Source: Stercorarius parasiticus
Lineage: Eukaryota > Chordata > Aves > Charadriiformes > Stercorariidae
NCBI GenBank assembly: GCA_013396915.1
Contig: VWZL01001944.1
Location: 62,001-126,000 of the forward strand
Length of the DNA stretch: 64,000 bases
Reading direction: 5' to 3'
The position numbers were made by a program, and so were the translations under genes. The notes beneath the pieces were generated by a model that was given only the letters and a program-made list of their open reading frames with translations, was not told the origin of the DNA and searched no databases. Of this stretch, positions 55,001 through 64,000 are shown in pieces (positions within the stretch are counted from its first letter, which is position 1; each line of letters begins with the position of its first letter).

Positions 55001-56637
55001 GACATTCAGACTGTCCTTAACAGTCATAAGAGCACCATAGAAATGGCAGATTCATTTTCTTTATAACAGGGTTACTGTGTTGAAAGAGCATGTGCTTATA
55101 AATAGCAGTTGTTAACTCACTTCTAAAGTAGGCTTCTGCTTAATATTAATGAGAGATGCTCAACTGTGGCTCAACTGCCGATAAGTATTCAGAAAAATAA
55201 GAGGCAGAAGCAACGATAGAATGAAGTCTTCCCTTGGTTTGACAAACGAGATTACAACAAACAACGTATGACAAATGGATATATGAAATCGTTCTGAGCC
55301 ATTAACATTCTACACGAGGCCCTGAAGTGCCAGGATGTATCAACTTAATGATCGCTAAGGCACTTACTTGAACTCTTTTGCCCAAGAGCTGTTACATGAA
55401 TTCAGGTACATTTTAGGAAAATAGAAGTTGAGCAGACTAAAGTTTCTCAGTTCCTTCCTTGTGACAGTGAGTCACTTCCACGCAATATTCAAAACTACTG
55501 ATGTATACACATTACATCAGTTCCTCCAGAGTTCTTGTCAGAGAATGTCTCACCTTCTGTCAGTCAGATGAGGATGTGCAAGATCAATGAAAACCACACA
55601 GAAAACATGGCAAAGGTGGATTTTGGGACAAACTACTTCATTATTACATCTTACTGAAAGTATCTTCTCTGCAGAGGAAACGCTATCCCAGTTCCAAAAT
55701 TCTACGACAGAAATCCATGACGTATGCTCGTATTGCTGTAGAGTAAAGCCTGGGGCAGCTGTGCGTGCGATACAGGCAAAGGAGGAAGAGGAGAAAGAAC
55801 AAGCCGTACGAGGGTTGATTATTGATTCATTTCTGTTATAATGGAAGCACAGGGAATTTGGACAGATTCCTTGAAGTATAGCGTACCCTGAAAACCAGGA
55901 GCTGTATGTGCTAGTCTTTACAATCCATAAGATAAAGTTGGAAGCCACATCACTGTGACAGAGGTAGGCTTACAATGAAGCTTTAGAATGAAGAGTTCTT
56001 CTGTGCCAAAGTTTTCGAGGTATCGAGAGCACTTTTCCACTCAATTTGTTGTTATGGAATAAAAGCTTGTTTTCCTAGAATATTGTGCATATTTTAAAGG
56101 AGGGAAAATAGCTGTAAAGGCAGTAAACTAAATTGCCATTAAGAACTCTACTGTATTAGGGTGCCATATGCTGTGAGTAGAATATATACTCTGTGGTATG
56201 GTATCAGGATGCTACAGAAAGTTCAGGAATACGATGCCACGTTATCCTTTTCCTTCTCAAAGCTTTAGCTGTACATTCAGTCTCCTATATGCTAGAGGAT
56301 CCATTCATCTCACTCTCCTAGGAAAGAAAGCTTCAGCAAGTCTGGCTGGAAAGGCAGCACATAAGTAGTCCAGGCTCTTTAGGCTACATAATTAATCTGA
56401 ATAGCTTAATAACTTGGGTTACTCCAAGCACTGTGGCAACGAGTTCTTGCTTTGAAACAGTTGTTTCCAGGCTTAGTAGCTGAAGCAATCTGAGACAAGC
56501 CAGGGTAGCGTCACTGAAGTTTGAGGGGACTCAAATGTTGCCAGTTTTCAGTGAAATGGGGATTAGCATTTCAGTAAAATTTCCATCTGGTAGCTCATGT
56601 TGGTTCTATCCCATGGATCTGTTGAATAATTAGTGTT
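49045..56637 (-). other. SPECC1L: Probable long 3' UTR of SPECC1L
   Basis: AT-rich non-coding sequence follows the SPECC1L stop. The best polyadenylation site seen is AATAAA on the minus strand at 49065-49070. A GU-rich element (TGTGTGTTTATGTTT, about 49034-49048) follows 17-30 nt downstream. This implies a 3' UTR of about 7.5 kb. Several other AATAAA signals inside it (for example near 54308, 54570, 52692 and 49446) could end shorter forms. A 161-codon minus frame at 52306-52791 is probably chance. One N is at 50954. No other gene is seen. Confidence 0.5.
49480..49565. repeat. TA/TG/CA-rich simple repeat in the SPECC1L 3' UTR
   Basis: Alternating purine-pyrimidine sequence of TATA, TGTG, GTAC and ACAC units. 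It can fold back on itself, and the minus (sense) strand contains three matches to the Pumilio consensus TGTANATA. Confidence 0.85.
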
Positions 56638-58866
<2,229 letters not shown>

Positions 58867-58926
58867 CAGGGTAGATTTGATGCCAACACTTTCAGCTGCT
58901 TGAAAAGCCAAAGTGAAATTTCTTCT
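58867..58926 (-). CDS. SPECC1L: Cytospin-A (SPECC1L), penultimate coding exon
   Basis: This 60-nt exon encodes exactly 20 residues, RRNFTLAFQAAESVGIKSTL, part of the CH domain. It is bounded by CATGCAG on the acceptor side and CTG|GTAAGC on the donor side, and both boundaries are phase 0, so it joins its neighbours in frame. The intron to the last exon is about 2.1 kb and that to the previous exon 0.9 kb. The residues match the SPECC1L CH domain from memory. Confidence 0.95.

Positions 58927-64000
<5,074 letters not shown>

Overview
This is vertebrate nuclear DNA, almost certainly from a bird. It holds sparse coding exons in long non-coding stretches, GT-AG splice sites, a CpG island, and truncated CR1 LINE copies with the typical avian 3' end. 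Nothing looks prokaryotic, plasmid or viral. Two genes are recognised by reading exons directly, both on the minus strand. The adenosine A2A receptor gene (ADORA2A) has both coding exons in the window, at 24374-24723 and 15584-16544, and they join in frame to a 436-residue receptor. Further right are the last three coding exons of SPECC1L (cytospin-A) at 59838-59954, 58867-58926 and 56638-56727, covering most of its C-terminal calponin-homology domain. The order SPECC1L then ADORA2A in the same orientation matches human chromosome 22q11.

Layout from left to right: 1-15.2 kb is non-coding DNA downstream of ADORA2A. 15.2-15.58 kb is the likely ADORA2A 3' UTR. 15.58-16.54 kb is the terminal coding exon. 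16.5-24.4 kb is the intron, carrying a young-looking CR1 3' end. 24.37-24.78 kb is the first coding exon with a short upstream ORF. 24.8-41.3 kb is probably 5' non-coding intron, with an older CR1 copy at 37.5 kb. 40.85-41.4 kb is a CpG island with several minus-strand splice donors, the best candidate for an ADORA2A promoter and first exon. 41.4-49 kb is intergenic. About 49.05-56.64 kb is a probable long SPECC1L 3' UTR. 56.6-64 kb holds SPECC1L exons and introns; the preceding exon was not found and is probably beyond the right edge.

No novel multi-gene system is visible. The points most worth checking are in the receptor: its DRY motif reads Asp-Arg-Ile, and both cysteines that form one extracellular disulfide in human A2A are missing together. 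Others are an upstream ORF whose stop overlaps the receptor start region, a possible in-frame alternative terminal exon of SPECC1L at 60522-60680, opposed splice donors 14 bases apart in the CpG island, an imperfect hairpin at 41.94 kb with a competing third arm, and a cluster of Pumilio-type sites in the SPECC1L 3' UTR. Function, expression and most non-coding boundaries are inferred, since no alignment or transcript data were available.
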